64,000 nt of DNA from an uncultured Lachnotalea sp. (GTDB lineage Bacteria; Bacillota; Clostridia; Lachnospirales; Lachnospiraceae). This document shows positions 31,778-40,962 of this stretch, piece after piece. Position 1 is the first letter of the stretch, and every line of letters starts with the position of its first letter. Under the pieces are notes generated by a model, which searched no databases, was not told where the DNA came from, and saw nothing but the letters and a program-made list of their open reading frames with translations. Both the position numbers and the translations under genes were made by a program. The stretch is from the NCBI GenBank assembly GCA_948470255.1, contig CAOKOS010000006.1, positions 1 through 64,000 on the forward strand. Reading direction: 5' to 3'.

Positions 31778-32713
31778 TTATTCTGCAGTGATCAACGTCC
31801 CCGTTTTTCCGGCCATTCCGTCCCGTGCTTTTGACAGGTCTGTGATGAGGGCTGTCCTTCCCGGGCGGGAAGAAACAAATTCTACAGAAGCTTCTATCTT
31901 CGGAAGCATGGAACCGGCCTCAAACTGTTCCTGCTCCATATAGATGCGGGCCTGGGAGACAGAAAGTTTGTCTAAAAAAGTTTCACCCGGCTGTCTGTAA
32001 TGGATGGCGACTTTTTCGGTTCCGGTGAGGAACAGAAGGCCGTCAGCATCTAACATATCAGCCATACGGGCGGCAGTCAGATCTTTTTCAATGACAGCAC
32101 TGGCCCCTTTCAAGCGGGTTCCCTGCTGTAGTACAGGGATTCCGCCACCGCCGCCGGCGATGACAAGCTGGTCTGCGTCGAGGAGAGCACGGACTGCATC
32201 GATTTCATAAATATCTATGGGCTTAGGAGCAGCCACAATTCTCCGGTATCCTTTTTCTTCTTTTATGACGTAGTTGCCTTTGGATGTTTCTGCGCGGGCT
32301 TCGTCTTCGCTCATATAGCGGCCAAGGACTTTTGTCGGTTCGCTGAAAGCTTCATCAAAGGGATCCACCCGCACCTGGGTGATGATGGTGGAAACCGGTT
32401 TGAAAATGCCGCGGTTCAAAAGTTCTGTCCGAATAGCATTTTGCAGATCATAGCCGATGTATCCCTGGCTTAAAGCGCCACAGACCGACATGGGGGCGAC
32501 GGTATATTCTGGTGAAAGGCGGCTGAACTCGGTCATGGCAGTGTGAAGCATACCGACCTGGGGGCCATTGCTGAAGGTGATGGCAAGCTGATATTTGTCT
32601 TCTACAAGATCAGCAATGGCGTTTGCTGCTTTTGCCACAGCTTTTTTCTGGTCAGGAAACAAGATCCCAAAAGCATTTCTGCCAAGGGCAACCACGATTC
32701 GTTTTTTCTCCAT
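31778..32713 (-). CDS. arcC: Carbamate kinase family protein
   Basis: A 311-residue amino-acid-kinase-fold protein. Most family marks are present: FSNGPQVGMLHTAMTEF, APMSVCGALSQGYIGYDLQ, VIAGGGGGIPV, KDLTAARMADMLDADGLLFLTG and the GSMLPKIEASVEFV C-terminal region. It should move phosphate between carbamoyl phosphate and ADP. Two points differ from the textbook enzyme: the first glycine motif reads ALGRNA not ALGGNA, and HGNGPQVG appears as FSNGPQVG. No arginine deiminase or ornithine transcarbamylase gene is near, so purine or other carbamoyl-yielding pathways are also possible. Start ATG 32713 has AATGAGGGAT before it. Confidence 0.85.
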   Translation of the reverse strand: MEKKRIVVALGRNAFGILFPDQKKAVAKAANAIADLVEDKYQLAITFSNGPQVGMLHTAMTEFSRLSPEYTVAPMSVCGALSQGYIGYDLQNAIRTELLNRGIFKPVSTIITQVRVDPFDEAFSEPTKVLGRYMSEDEARAETSKGNYVIKEEKGYRRIVAAPKPIDIYEIDAVRALLDADQLVIAGGGGGIPVLQQGTRLKGASAVIEKDLTAARMADMLDADGLLFLTGTEKVAIHYRQPGETFLDKLSVSQARIYMEQEQFEAGSMLPKIEASVEFVSSRPGRTALITDLSKARDGMAGKTGTLITAE

Positions 32714-32807
32714 GATAATCCCTCATTTCTTACAATAATCTTTTTCAGTATACCATGGATTGTCTGGCTTTCCTAGACCGATTTTATAGGAATCGGATAC
32801 TCAAATT

Positions 32808-33794
32808 TTATTTCGTATAAAATCCGAATTCTACCCGTCCTTCTTCCCATGTGGCCTCTACCAGATAGACATATCCTGCTTCAGCTGTCATGGTGAAACC
32901 TTCCTCTGTGTCCTGTACGTCCACAGGTTCGCCTGGATTCGCGGCGGTCTCCTGAGAAGCTTCTTTTTTCCAAAGTTCCAGAGGAAATCTGGTGACAGAA
33001 ATGGACTGAGGCTTATAAGAAGAGATCAGCTTAAGCTCGAGTCCGTTTGGAACAGAATCATAAATACTGATGTCATTGAGTTCCGGCCATTGGAGGATAT
33101 GGGAACCACAGGCAGTCACATTCTGAGTCTCTCCGTTTTCGTCGGTATAGCTCCATTCATAATTACCACGGGTCAGAATTACGGAGGCATTCACTAAATC
33201 AGTCGTGTATTCTGCATTGATGGAAGGCGGTTCACTAGGATCGGCGGGTGCGGATATTTCATCAACCAAATGCTGGAAAGGAGCGGCATCTTCAGGTGTT
33301 CCCTCTTTTACCATCACCATTTTTGTGACTCCGGGATACTGTCCGGGATAGCTTTCCAGCATGATGCCGTTGCCATAGATATCCACCACAGAGCCGGCTT
33401 TTATTGCCTCAGGAGAGAGGGGATTCCCGTCTGCATCTGTCAGATCATCGGGGATGGGAGCTGTAAAAAATGTCCCGATGTTGACATCCACGTAATAGAG
33501 ATTTCCGTAAGTATCAGAGAGAGTCATGGCGCGGATGACGCCTTCTTCCGGGATACCGTAGTCCACAGGGGAAACGGTTTCCTGCTGTCCCTGGCCTGGA
33601 GCCAGTTTAAGGGCAACTGCTCCGCCGGAAGGTGTCTCGGCTGTGGGCTGGTTTTGGGTTTGCTCCTGGGACTGAGTCTGTGTTTCACTGCTTTCGGTGG
33701 AAGGCGGGGTGTCTTTTTTTCCACATCCCATTAGAAAAAGGCCAAGGATAATTAAAGATGAAGCAGTGATTTTTTTGATTTTATGTTTTTTCAT
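32808..33794 (-). CDS. Lipoprotein of unknown function
   Basis: A 328-residue putative lipoprotein. A basic N-terminus (MKKHKIKK) and hydrophobic stretch end in the lipobox LMGC. A Gln/Thr/Ser/Glu-rich linker follows (to about residue 55), then a soluble domain with the repeat-like strands GNLYYVDVNIGTFF and a TAEAGYVYLVEATWEEGRVEFGFY end. No named fold was recognised; the C-terminal strand pattern could be a small beta domain. It has its own promoter 33900-33872 and is divergent from the hydrolase gene. Confidence 0.8.
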   Translation of the reverse strand: MKKHKIKKITASSLIILGLFLMGCGKKDTPPSTESSETQTQSQEQTQNQPTAETPSGGAVALKLAPGQGQQETVSPVDYGIPEEGVIRAMTLSDTYGNLYYVDVNIGTFFTAPIPDDLTDADGNPLSPEAIKAGSVVDIYGNGIMLESYPGQYPGVTKMVMVKEGTPEDAAPFQHLVDEISAPADPSEPPSINAEYTTDLVNASVILTRGNYEWSYTDENGETQNVTACGSHILQWPELNDISIYDSVPNGLELKLISSYKPQSISVTRFPLELWKKEASQETAANPGEPVDVQDTEEGFTMTAEAGYVYLVEATWEEGRVEFGFYTK

Positions 33795-33871
33795 TTTGAT
33801 TCCTCCATACCTCTGTTTTGAATAAACCTTAAAAACAGAGGAAACATGATTGATATAAGTTTCGTATATAT

Positions 33872-33900
33872 AGTGTACTGAAAATGAAAAAATGTTGCAA
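33872..33900 (-). promoter_or_regulatory. Promoter of the unknown lipoprotein gene
   Basis: On the minus strand TTGCAA (complement of 33895-33900), 17 bases, TACACT (complement of 33872-33877). Confidence 0.6.
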
Positions 33901-33917
33901 GAAAATAAACAGGCGGC

Positions 33918-33946
33918 TTGTCAGGAATCCAGTTCCATATTAAAAT
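33918..33946 (+). promoter_or_regulatory. Promoter of the alpha/beta hydrolase gene
   Basis: TTGTCA at 33918-33923, 17 bases, TAAAAT at 33941-33946, 70 bases before the gene. Confidence 0.6.
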
Positions 33947-34015
33947 AATGGTAAGTGACGAAAAGATTAGGCAGCAGGGGAAGGGAAAAAGAGCTGCCGG
34001 AATGGAGATTTAATT

Positions 34016-34960
34016 ATGGATGAAGGGATTAAAAAGGAAGAGTTTTATGTGGAATCTGATGAAAAAGGGCAGAAACTCCACTGTATATCGTGGCAGCCTT
34101 CAAAAGGGCCGGTAAAGGCAGTGGTGCAGATTGTTCACGGAATGGTGGAATACGTGGGGCGATACGAAGAGTTTGCCTGTTTTTTGGCGGGACAGGGTTA
34201 CGCTGTCATCGGCCATGATCATTTGGGACATGGGAAAACAGCAGCCACATCAGAGGATCTTGGACATTTTGCAGAAAAAGACGGAGATAAACATGTGATT
34301 GCCGACATGTACCGGATTACTTGCGTTGGGAGGAAATATTGGCCTGGGGTTCCCCTTGTGATTATGGGGCATAGTATGGGGTCTTTTTTTACAAGGAAAT
34401 ACTTGACTCGCTACAGCCGGAAAGTGGAAGGGGCCATCATCATGGGGACTGGTTTCATGGGTCTGCCGGTGGTAACATTCGGAAAAGTGGCGGCGGGTCT
34501 GATTTGCCGGGTACGGGGCAGCCGTTACAGAAGCCGGCTCCTTTATAACCTGACGCTGGGAGGAAATAACCGCAGGATTAAAAAACTCCGTACAGACAAT
34601 GACTGGCTTAGTACCAATGAGGAATCTGTGGATGCCTATAACCAGGATCCATATTGTAGTTTTATTTTTACAGCCGGCGCTTACCGTGATTTTTTCACTG
34701 TCCTGACAGACTTGGCGGCAAAGAAAAACTTTTCCACAATGAATCGAAAACTTCCTGTGTTTTTGGTGGCTGGAGAAGACGATCCTGTGGGGAACTACGG
34801 GAAGGGTGTGAAGGCCTGCTGTCAGCAGTTCCAGTCGCTGGGGTTTGAGGATGTTTCATTGAAACTATATCCGGGTGACCGCCATGAAATTCTCAATGAG
34901 CTTGACCGCCACATGGTTTTCTCAGATATCGTGGGATGGCTGAACCGTGTGACAAAATAA
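34016..34960 (+). CDS. Alpha/beta hydrolase (monoacylglycerol lipase-like)
   Basis: A 314-residue serine hydrolase of the Hydrolase_4 family (lysophospholipase/monoacylglycerol lipase type). The oxyanion strand is VQIVHGMVEYVGRYEEF, GHDHLGHGKT follows, and the nucleophile elbow is GHSMGS near residue 120. The acid is in VAGEDDPVG and the base His in GDRHEILNE near the end. No signal peptide, so cytoplasmic. GGAGAT precedes the ATG. It probably trims short-chain or monoacyl lipids; the true substrate is unknown. Confidence 0.9.
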   Translation: MDEGIKKEEFYVESDEKGQKLHCISWQPSKGPVKAVVQIVHGMVEYVGRYEEFACFLAGQGYAVIGHDHLGHGKTAATSEDLGHFAEKDGDKHVIADMYRITCVGRKYWPGVPLVIMGHSMGSFFTRKYLTRYSRKVEGAIIMGTGFMGLPVVTFGKVAAGLICRVRGSRYRSRLLYNLTLGGNNRRIKKLRTDNDWLSTNEESVDAYNQDPYCSFIFTAGAYRDFFTVLTDLAAKKNFSTMNRKLPVFLVAGEDDPVGNYGKGVKACCQQFQSLGFEDVSLKLYPGDRHEILNELDRHMVFSDIVGWLNRVTK

Positions 34961-35128
34961 ATTTCATATTACATGTTTTCCGTCTGCGGCGGTTGTGTGA
35001 CAGCAGATTCCACGCCGCCGCAGGGAAATTCTCCCCAAGGCGGGGACAATTCTACAAAAAGGGTTTTCCCTTTCTTTATCAATATATTCCCGTAGAGATA
35101 AAATTTCATAACGAGAGGAGACTTGCGA

Positions 35129-36649
35129 TTGTACAGCAGGGTTTACAGCGCTGCCATTCATGGGATGGAAGGGCAGTTAATTACGGTGGAGGCTGATTTG
35201 GGTGACGGCCTTCCCAGTTTTGATATGGTTGGGGCGCTTTCTGGAGAGATCAAGGAGGCGGCCTCAAGGGTTCGCACAGCTTTAAAAAATATGGGATACA
35301 GGCTTCCGCCCAGAAGAATCGTCATAAATATGGCTCCGGCCAATGTGAAAAAACATGGAACTGCATTTGATTTGCCAGTAGCAGCGGCGGTACTGGCGGC
35401 AATGGAAGTCATTCCTGCAGAAAATTTGAAAAATATCCTTTTAGCAGGGGAATTGGGGTTGTGTGGTGAAATACGGCCAGTGCCGGGGGTCATGGTGCTT
35501 GCGGATTGCGCTGGAAAGGCAGGGCTTTCCTGGGCGATGGTGCCGGAAGAAAATGCGGGGGAAGGGGCGGCCTGCAAGGCGGTGAAGGTTTGCGGAGTGA
35601 AAAATTTAAACCAGGCGATTGCGTTTTTGAGAGAACCGGAAGGGATGAAACCGGTGGTGGTGGATACGGAAAGACTTTTTGCAGAAGAGGAAAATTTTGT
35701 GGATTTTCGGGATATTTTGGGGCAGAAGACCGCGAAACGGGCGGTGGAAGTGGCAGCAGCCGGGATGCATAACCTTTTGCTTTCCGGCCCTCCAGGGGCG
35801 GGAAAGACGATGTTGGCCAGCGCCATTCCAGGAATTTTGCCGGAACTTACTGTGGAGGAAAGTCAGGAAATCAGTAGGGTTTACAGTATCTGTGGAAAAA
35901 TGCCGAAGGGACAAGCCCTTATCGAAAAGCGCCCCTTCCGGGCGCCGCATCATACGATAACGGCGGCGGCTTTGATTGGGGGAGGGAAGATACCAAAACC
36001 GGGAGAGATATCCCTGGCCAGCCATGGGATATTGTTTTTAGATGAACTGCCGGAAATGTCCCTGCGAACCCTGGAAGCCTTGCGCCAGCCCATGGAAGAA
36101 AGGAGGGTAGTACACTCAAGACTGTATGGCTCCTGTGAATTTCCAGCCAGGTTTATGCTGGCAGCAGCCATGAACCCATGTCCCTGTGGTTATTACCCTG
36201 ACAGAAATAAATGCCGATGCAGTCAATGGCAGATCAGAAAGTATCAGGAAAAACTTTCCAGGCCCCTGATGGACAGAATAGATATTAAAGTACTTGTGGA
36301 ACCAGTCACAGTTTGGAGTCTGCAGGAGACAGAAAAGGAAGAGTCTTCGGAAGAAGTCAGAAAACGGGTGAAACAGGCCAGAATCCTCCAGAAGGAACGG
36401 TTTGAAAGCAGTGGGATATATGGCAATTTCGAGATTCCGGGAAAAAAGATTAAGGAATATTGCCCCTTGGGGGCGGAGGAAGAAGGGTTTCTCAGGAAAG
36501 CATTTGAAGTTATGGATATCAGTGCAAGGGCATATCATCGAATTATACGGGTGGCAAGAACCATTGCTGATTTGGAGGAGGAGAACCGCATAAGGACAAT
36601 CCATTTAAAGGAAGCGCTGGCTTACCGGATGGAAAATGTATATTATTAG
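35129..36649 (+). CDS. YifB-family Mg-chelatase-like AAA ATPase (ComM type)
   Basis: A 506-residue AAA+ ATPase of the YifB/ComM family. An N-terminal Lon-like domain (SRVYSAAIHGMEGQLITVEAD to about residue 165) is followed by the Mg-chelatase ATPase domain: Walker A GPPGAGKTML near residue 215, the FRAPHHT motif near 270, Walker B GILFLDELPE near 300. It ends in the C-terminal Mg_chelatase_C (ISARAYHRIIRVARTIADL). ComM promotes branch migration during natural transformation; other members are less clear. TTG 35129 fits both the family start (MYSKV-like) and AGGAG at eight bases; another TTG six bases earlier is too close to the site. dprA follows, a common pairing. Confidence 0.92.
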   Translation: MYSRVYSAAIHGMEGQLITVEADLGDGLPSFDMVGALSGEIKEAASRVRTALKNMGYRLPPRRIVINMAPANVKKHGTAFDLPVAAAVLAAMEVIPAENLKNILLAGELGLCGEIRPVPGVMVLADCAGKAGLSWAMVPEENAGEGAACKAVKVCGVKNLNQAIAFLREPEGMKPVVVDTERLFAEEENFVDFRDILGQKTAKRAVEVAAAGMHNLLLSGPPGAGKTMLASAIPGILPELTVEESQEISRVYSICGKMPKGQALIEKRPFRAPHHTITAAALIGGGKIPKPGEISLASHGILFLDELPEMSLRTLEALRQPMEERRVVHSRLYGSCEFPARFMLAAAMNPCPCGYYPDRNKCRCSQWQIRKYQEKLSRPLMDRIDIKVLVEPVTVWSLQETEKEESSEEVRKRVKQARILQKERFESSGIYGNFEIPGKKIKEYCPLGAEEEGFLRKAFEVMDISARAYHRIIRVARTIADLEEENRIRTIHLKEALAYRMENVYY

Positions 36650-36665
36650 GAAGGAACAGGAAAAA

Positions 36666-37787
36666 ATGGGGCTTTGCAGGGAAGAGTATTGGTTTTGGTA
36701 CTGTAGTTTGTACCGTGTGGAACCGGCCATCAGAAACAGGCTTCGGGAGAATATGGGAAGCCCGGAAGTTGTTTATGGGGCTTCCAGGGAATTGATAGAA
36801 AAAATTTTGGAACCCTTCTATTATAAAGGGGTGGTGGAGAGGATTTGGAATGAACTTGTAAAAAGTAAAAAGGTGGAAGAAATTCAAAAGAATCTGGCTT
36901 ATATGAAACAGTTGGGAATCCGGCTGGTGACGGCAGATGAGCAGGAATTCCCCAAAAAGCTTTTTGTACTTCCAGATTGTCCCTCGGGGTTATTTGTGAA
37001 GGGCAGACTTCCGGAGGAAGAGAATCCAGCTGTAGCCATTGTTGGTTCCAGAAACTGCAGTTATTATGGAAGAAACACAGCCGAAACTCTTGGGGAAATT
37101 CTGGCGGGAGCGGGTGTCCAGGTGGTAAGTGGGCTGGCCAGAGGGATTGACGCGGCAGGGCATAAGGGGGCAGTTGTGGCAGGAGGAGCTACGTTTGGCG
37201 TTTTGGGATGCGGGGTGGATTTGGTGTATCCGCAGGAAAACCGCTGGATTTATGAAAAAGTAGAAGAAGCCGGTGGTCTAATTTCTGAATATCCGCCGGG
37301 TACGCGGCCGAATCCCTGGCATTTCCCGGCCAGGAACCGGATTATCAGCGGTTTATCTGATTGTATCGTGGTGGTGGAGGCAGGGGCTAAGAGCGGTTCC
37401 CTGATCACAGCCTCTCTGGCTTTGGAGCAGGGAAAGGATATATGGGCAGTTCCCGGCAGAATGGGGGATTTTCTGAGTGTAGGGACGAACCGCCTCATCC
37501 GGGATGGGGCGATGCCTTTGACTGATCCGGAAGAGATTCTGGAAGGATGGAATTTTAAAAGGAAAAAATTAAGAATTTATAAGAAAACCAAGTTATCTCT
37601 TGATAAAAATGTAGAAAAGGTGTATAGTTGTCTGGATTCCGACCCCAAATCTGAAGAGCAGCTTTGCGTGGAAAGTGGGATAGGCAGCGGAATATTGGCG
37701 GCTTGTCTGGTGGATTTGGAGATGGAGGGACTGGCTGTTCAGCCATTTCGGCATTATTATGCGGCGAAAAGAGATAAAGGAGAGTAA
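36666..37787 (+). CDS. dprA: DNA processing protein DprA
   Basis: A 373-residue DprA/Smf protein that loads RecA on incoming single-stranded DNA. After an N-terminal SAM-like region come the Rossmann-fold hallmarks VAIVGSRNCSYYGRNTAE near residue 125, SGLARGIDAAGHKGAV near 160, and FPARNRIISGLSD and VVVEAGAKSGSLITA near 240. It ends in a C-terminal winged-helix part from about 320. ATG 36666 with AGGAACAGG is preferred; an ATG at 36636 would overlap yifB. topA begins just after its stop, so the two are tightly coupled. Confidence 0.93.
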   Translation: MGLCREEYWFWYCSLYRVEPAIRNRLRENMGSPEVVYGASRELIEKILEPFYYKGVVERIWNELVKSKKVEEIQKNLAYMKQLGIRLVTADEQEFPKKLFVLPDCPSGLFVKGRLPEEENPAVAIVGSRNCSYYGRNTAETLGEILAGAGVQVVSGLARGIDAAGHKGAVVAGGATFGVLGCGVDLVYPQENRWIYEKVEEAGGLISEYPPGTRPNPWHFPARNRIISGLSDCIVVVEAGAKSGSLITASLALEQGKDIWAVPGRMGDFLSVGTNRLIRDGAMPLTDPEEILEGWNFKRKKLRIYKKTKLSLDKNVEKVYSCLDSDPKSEEQLCVESGIGSGILAACLVDLEMEGLAVQPFRHYYAAKRDKGE

Positions 37788-37788
37788 T

Positions 37789-39867
37789 ATGGCGAAGTAT
37801 CTGGTTATTGTGGAATCCCCTGCGAAGGTAAAGACCATAAAAAAATTTTTGGGGCAAAATTACGATGTGGAGGCATCCAACGGACACGTAAGAGATTTGC
37901 CAAAGAGCCAGATGGGGATTGATATAGAGGATGATTATGAGCCAAAATATATTACCATTCGAGGAAAAGGGGATATTCTTGCGAATCTCAGAAAAAAAGT
38001 AAAAAAAGCTGATAAAATATATTTGGCAACTGACCCGGACCGCGAGGGAGAAGCGATCTCCTGGCATTTGATGACAGCTCTCAAACTGGAAGATAAGAAA
38101 GTACAGAGGATCAGCTTCAATGAGATTACAAAAACTGCAGTAAAAGCCTCTTTGAAGACACCGCGGGAATTGGATATGAATCTGGTGGATGCCCAGCAGG
38201 CACGCCGGGTTTTGGATAGGATGGTGGGATATAGTATCAGCCCACTGCTTTGGGTTAAGGTAAAAAGGGGGCTGTCAGCAGGGCGCGTACAGTCGGCGGC
38301 CCTTCGTATTATCTGTGACAGGGAAGAAGAAATCGCAGCGTTTATTCCACGGGAATACTGGAGCCTGGAAGCAGACGTTTTTTGCGATGGCGAAAAAAAG
38401 CCCATGCGGATTAAATTTTATGGTGATAAGAAGCAAAAAATCACCATTGAAAATAAAGAAATGCTGGATCAAATTGTCGAAGTGGCAGAAAAGGAACCTT
38501 TTAAGATTTCCGATATAAAAACCGGAGAACGGATAAAAAAACAGCCGCTTCCGTTTACTACAAGCACTCTTCAGCAGGAGGCGGCTAATACCCTGAATTT
38601 TTCGACGCAAAAAACCATGCGCCTGGCTCAGCAGCTATATGAAGGGGTGGATATTAAAGGAAATGGGACAGCCGGTATTATCACATATTTGAGAACGGAT
38701 TCCACCCGGGTTTCCGAAGAGGCTCAGAATATGGCGGCGCAATTCATTGGTTCCCAGTATGGGGAGGAGTACATCCTTTCCGAGGAACGGGCAGAAAAGG
38801 GAGGGGGAAGGATTCAGGATGCCCACGAGGCGATCCGTCCTACGGATATTGCCCTTACTCCGACAAAAATCAAGGATTCCCTGTCCAGGGATCAATTTCG
38901 TCTTTATCAACTGATCTGGCGCAGGTTTACGGCCAGCAGGATGAAGGCGGCCATTTATGAGACGACGAATGTGAAAATCGATGTAGGGGAATATCGTTTT
39001 ACGGCCTCTGCCTCCAAAGTGAAATTTCAGGGATTTTTAACAGTGTACGGGGATTCCGATGAGAAAAAAGAGCCGAACACCCTGGTAAAAAATCTCACTT
39101 TGGATACAAAAGTTACTTTGAAAGAATTTGATTGTAAGCAGCATTTTACCCAGCCCCCGGCCCACTATACAGAGGCTTCTTTAGTTCGTACTTTGGAAGA
39201 GGCGGGGATTGGCCGTCCCAGTACCTATGCCCCGACAATTACCACCATTATTGCGCGGCGGTATGTGGCGAAAGAAAATAAAAATTTGTATGTGACGGAA
39301 CTGGGAGAAATTGTTAACCATATTATGAAAGAGGCGTTTCCAAGCCTGGTCAATGTTGCTTTTACAGCCAATATGGAATCTCTTTTGGATGGCGTGGAAG
39401 ATGGTTCCGTAAAATGGAAAACAATTATCAGAAACTTTTATCCTGATTTGGAAGATGCTGTTACAGAAGCACAAAAGGAATTGGAAACAGTAAAAATCGA
39501 GGATGAAGTTACAGATGAAATCTGTGAAAACTGCGGGCGCAATATGGTGATTAAATATGGCCCCCATGGGCGTTTTCTTGCCTGCCCAGGTTTTCCTGAC
39601 TGCAAGAATACAAAGCCTTATCTGGAGAAGATCGGCGTCAGCTGTCCTCTGTGTACTGGCGAGGTGGTCATTAAAAAGACAAAAAAAGGCAGGCGCTACT
39701 ACGGATGTAGCAATCACCCGGAATGTGAGTTCATGTCCTGGCAAAAGCCTTCCAATGAAAAATGCCCTGAGTGTGGACATTATATGGTAGAGAAGGGAAA
39801 CAAATTAATTTGTTCAGAGCAGACCTGCGGTTTTTTGAAGGAAAAAGAGGTACAACAGGCCAGGTAA
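37789..39867 (+). CDS. topA: DNA topoisomerase I
   Basis: A 692-residue type IA topoisomerase that relaxes negative supercoils. The TOPRIM domain starts at LVIVESPAKVKTI and holds the acidic trio DPDREGEA (residues 82-89). The active-site Tyr sits in TYLRTDSTR near residue 300. Three C-terminal zinc ribbons are present: CENCGRNM...CPGFPDC, CPLCTGEV...CSNHPEC, and CPECGHYM...CSEQTC. ATG 37789 follows AAGGAGAG, one base after the dprA stop. codY is the next gene. Confidence 0.98.
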   Translation: MAKYLVIVESPAKVKTIKKFLGQNYDVEASNGHVRDLPKSQMGIDIEDDYEPKYITIRGKGDILANLRKKVKKADKIYLATDPDREGEAISWHLMTALKLEDKKVQRISFNEITKTAVKASLKTPRELDMNLVDAQQARRVLDRMVGYSISPLLWVKVKRGLSAGRVQSAALRIICDREEEIAAFIPREYWSLEADVFCDGEKKPMRIKFYGDKKQKITIENKEMLDQIVEVAEKEPFKISDIKTGERIKKQPLPFTTSTLQQEAANTLNFSTQKTMRLAQQLYEGVDIKGNGTAGIITYLRTDSTRVSEEAQNMAAQFIGSQYGEEYILSEERAEKGGGRIQDAHEAIRPTDIALTPTKIKDSLSRDQFRLYQLIWRRFTASRMKAAIYETTNVKIDVGEYRFTASASKVKFQGFLTVYGDSDEKKEPNTLVKNLTLDTKVTLKEFDCKQHFTQPPAHYTEASLVRTLEEAGIGRPSTYAPTITTIIARRYVAKENKNLYVTELGEIVNHIMKEAFPSLVNVAFTANMESLLDGVEDGSVKWKTIIRNFYPDLEDAVTEAQKELETVKIEDEVTDEICENCGRNMVIKYGPHGRFLACPGFPDCKNTKPYLEKIGVSCPLCTGEVVIKKTKKGRRYYGCSNHPECEFMSWQKPSNEKCPECGHYMVEKGNKLICSEQTCGFLKEKEVQQAR

Positions 39868-39963
39868 TCACAGCCGTAGTGGGAATATATAGAAGCAACT
39901 TGGTAAGGGTGGTATTAGTCTTAAAAAATTTAGAGGTTTGATGTTGAATAATTCCGAAAAGTA

Positions 39964-39992
39964 TTGCGGCTTTTTTGAAAATATGATACGAT
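39964..39992 (+). promoter_or_regulatory. codY promoter with CodY-like site in the spacer
   Basis: TTGCGG at 39964-39969, a 17-base spacer, TACGAT at 39987-39992. Within the spacer, 39970-39984 (CTTTTTTGAAAATAT) matches 11 of 15 positions of the known CodY box AATTTTCWGAAAATT. Autorepression is thus possible. Confidence 0.55.
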
Positions 39993-40038
39993 AATTTTAA
40001 ATATAACTAATTGCCCGAAAAAAGTTAGGAGGCCTGCA

Positions 40039-40812
40039 ATGAGTGTACAATTATTGGACAAGACCCGTAAAATTAACAAATTGCTTCACAATAACAGTAC
40101 GAGTAAAGTAGTCTTCAATGATATTTGCGCGGTATTGAGTGATATCCTCGATTCCAACATCCTTGTAATCAGTAAAAAGGGAAAAGTGTTAGGTGTAGGT
40201 CTCAGCGAAGGGGTGGAAGAAATTGAAGAGCTGATTGAAGACCAGGTTGGGGGATTTGTTGACAAGATGTTGAATGAAAGACTACTCAGCGTCCTTTCCA
40301 CCAAAGAAAACGTGAATTTAGAAACACTCGGGTTTGCGGAAACAAATGTTAGAAAGTATCAGGCAATCATCACTCCCATAGACATAGCAGGGGAACGGCT
40401 GGGCACTTTATTTATTTATAAATCCATTGACCAGTATGGAATTGATGATATTATTTTGAGTGAATATGGCACAACCGTGGTAGGGTTGGAAATGATGCGT
40501 TCTGTCAATGAGGAGAGTGCGGAAGAAACACGAAAGTTACAGATTGTGAAATCAGCCATCAGTACACTGTCATTTTCTGAGCTAGAAGCGATTCAGCATA
40601 TTTTTGAGGAATTGGAAGGAAATGAGGGGATTTTGGTGGCCAGTAAAATTGCTGACAGAGTAGGGATTACCCGTTCGGTGATTGTAAATGCTCTTCGTAA
40701 ATTTGAAAGCGCAGGGGTGATTGAGTCACGCTCTTCAGGTATGAAGGGAACTTATATTAAAGTATTGAATGACGTGGTGTTTGAGGAACTGAGAAAACTG
40801 AGAGAAGCATGA
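40039..40812 (+). CDS. codY: GTP- and isoleucine-sensing regulator CodY
   Basis: A 257-residue CodY. The N-terminal GAF-like domain that binds branched-chain amino acids covers about 1-155. The C-terminal winged helix has VASKIADRVGITRSVIVNAL near residue 203, then the ESRSSGMKGTYIKV wing. It represses amino acid, nitrogen and peptide uptake genes when GTP and branched-chain amino acids are high. AGTTAGGAGG precedes the ATG. It follows topA with its own promoter. A terminator ends the unit at 40908-40944. Confidence 0.97.
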   Translation: MSVQLLDKTRKINKLLHNNSTSKVVFNDICAVLSDILDSNILVISKKGKVLGVGLSEGVEEIEELIEDQVGGFVDKMLNERLLSVLSTKENVNLETLGFAETNVRKYQAIITPIDIAGERLGTLFIYKSIDQYGIDDIILSEYGTTVVGLEMMRSVNEESAEETRKLQIVKSAISTLSFSELEAIQHIFEELEGNEGILVASKIADRVGITRSVIVNALRKFESAGVIESRSSGMKGTYIKVLNDVVFEELRKLREA

Positions 40813-40907
40813 GGTTTTTGCAGTGGGGGTGAAGCAGGGCCGCCGCGGCTTCTATAGAGTTTCGTGGCATATGATAAAAGATTAAGATACCGGAAATTTT
40901 TTTATGA

Positions 40908-40944
40908 TAAAATCCCGCAGTCAAAAGAGCCTGCGGGATTTTTA
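40908..40944. terminator. Bidirectional terminator after codY
   Basis: A 12-base stem aaaatcccgcag / ctgcgggattttt with about ten bases of loop, A and T tracts on both sides. It also ends the convergent ATPase gene. Confidence 0.9.
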
Positions 40945-40962
40945 AACACTACAGAAAGAGGG

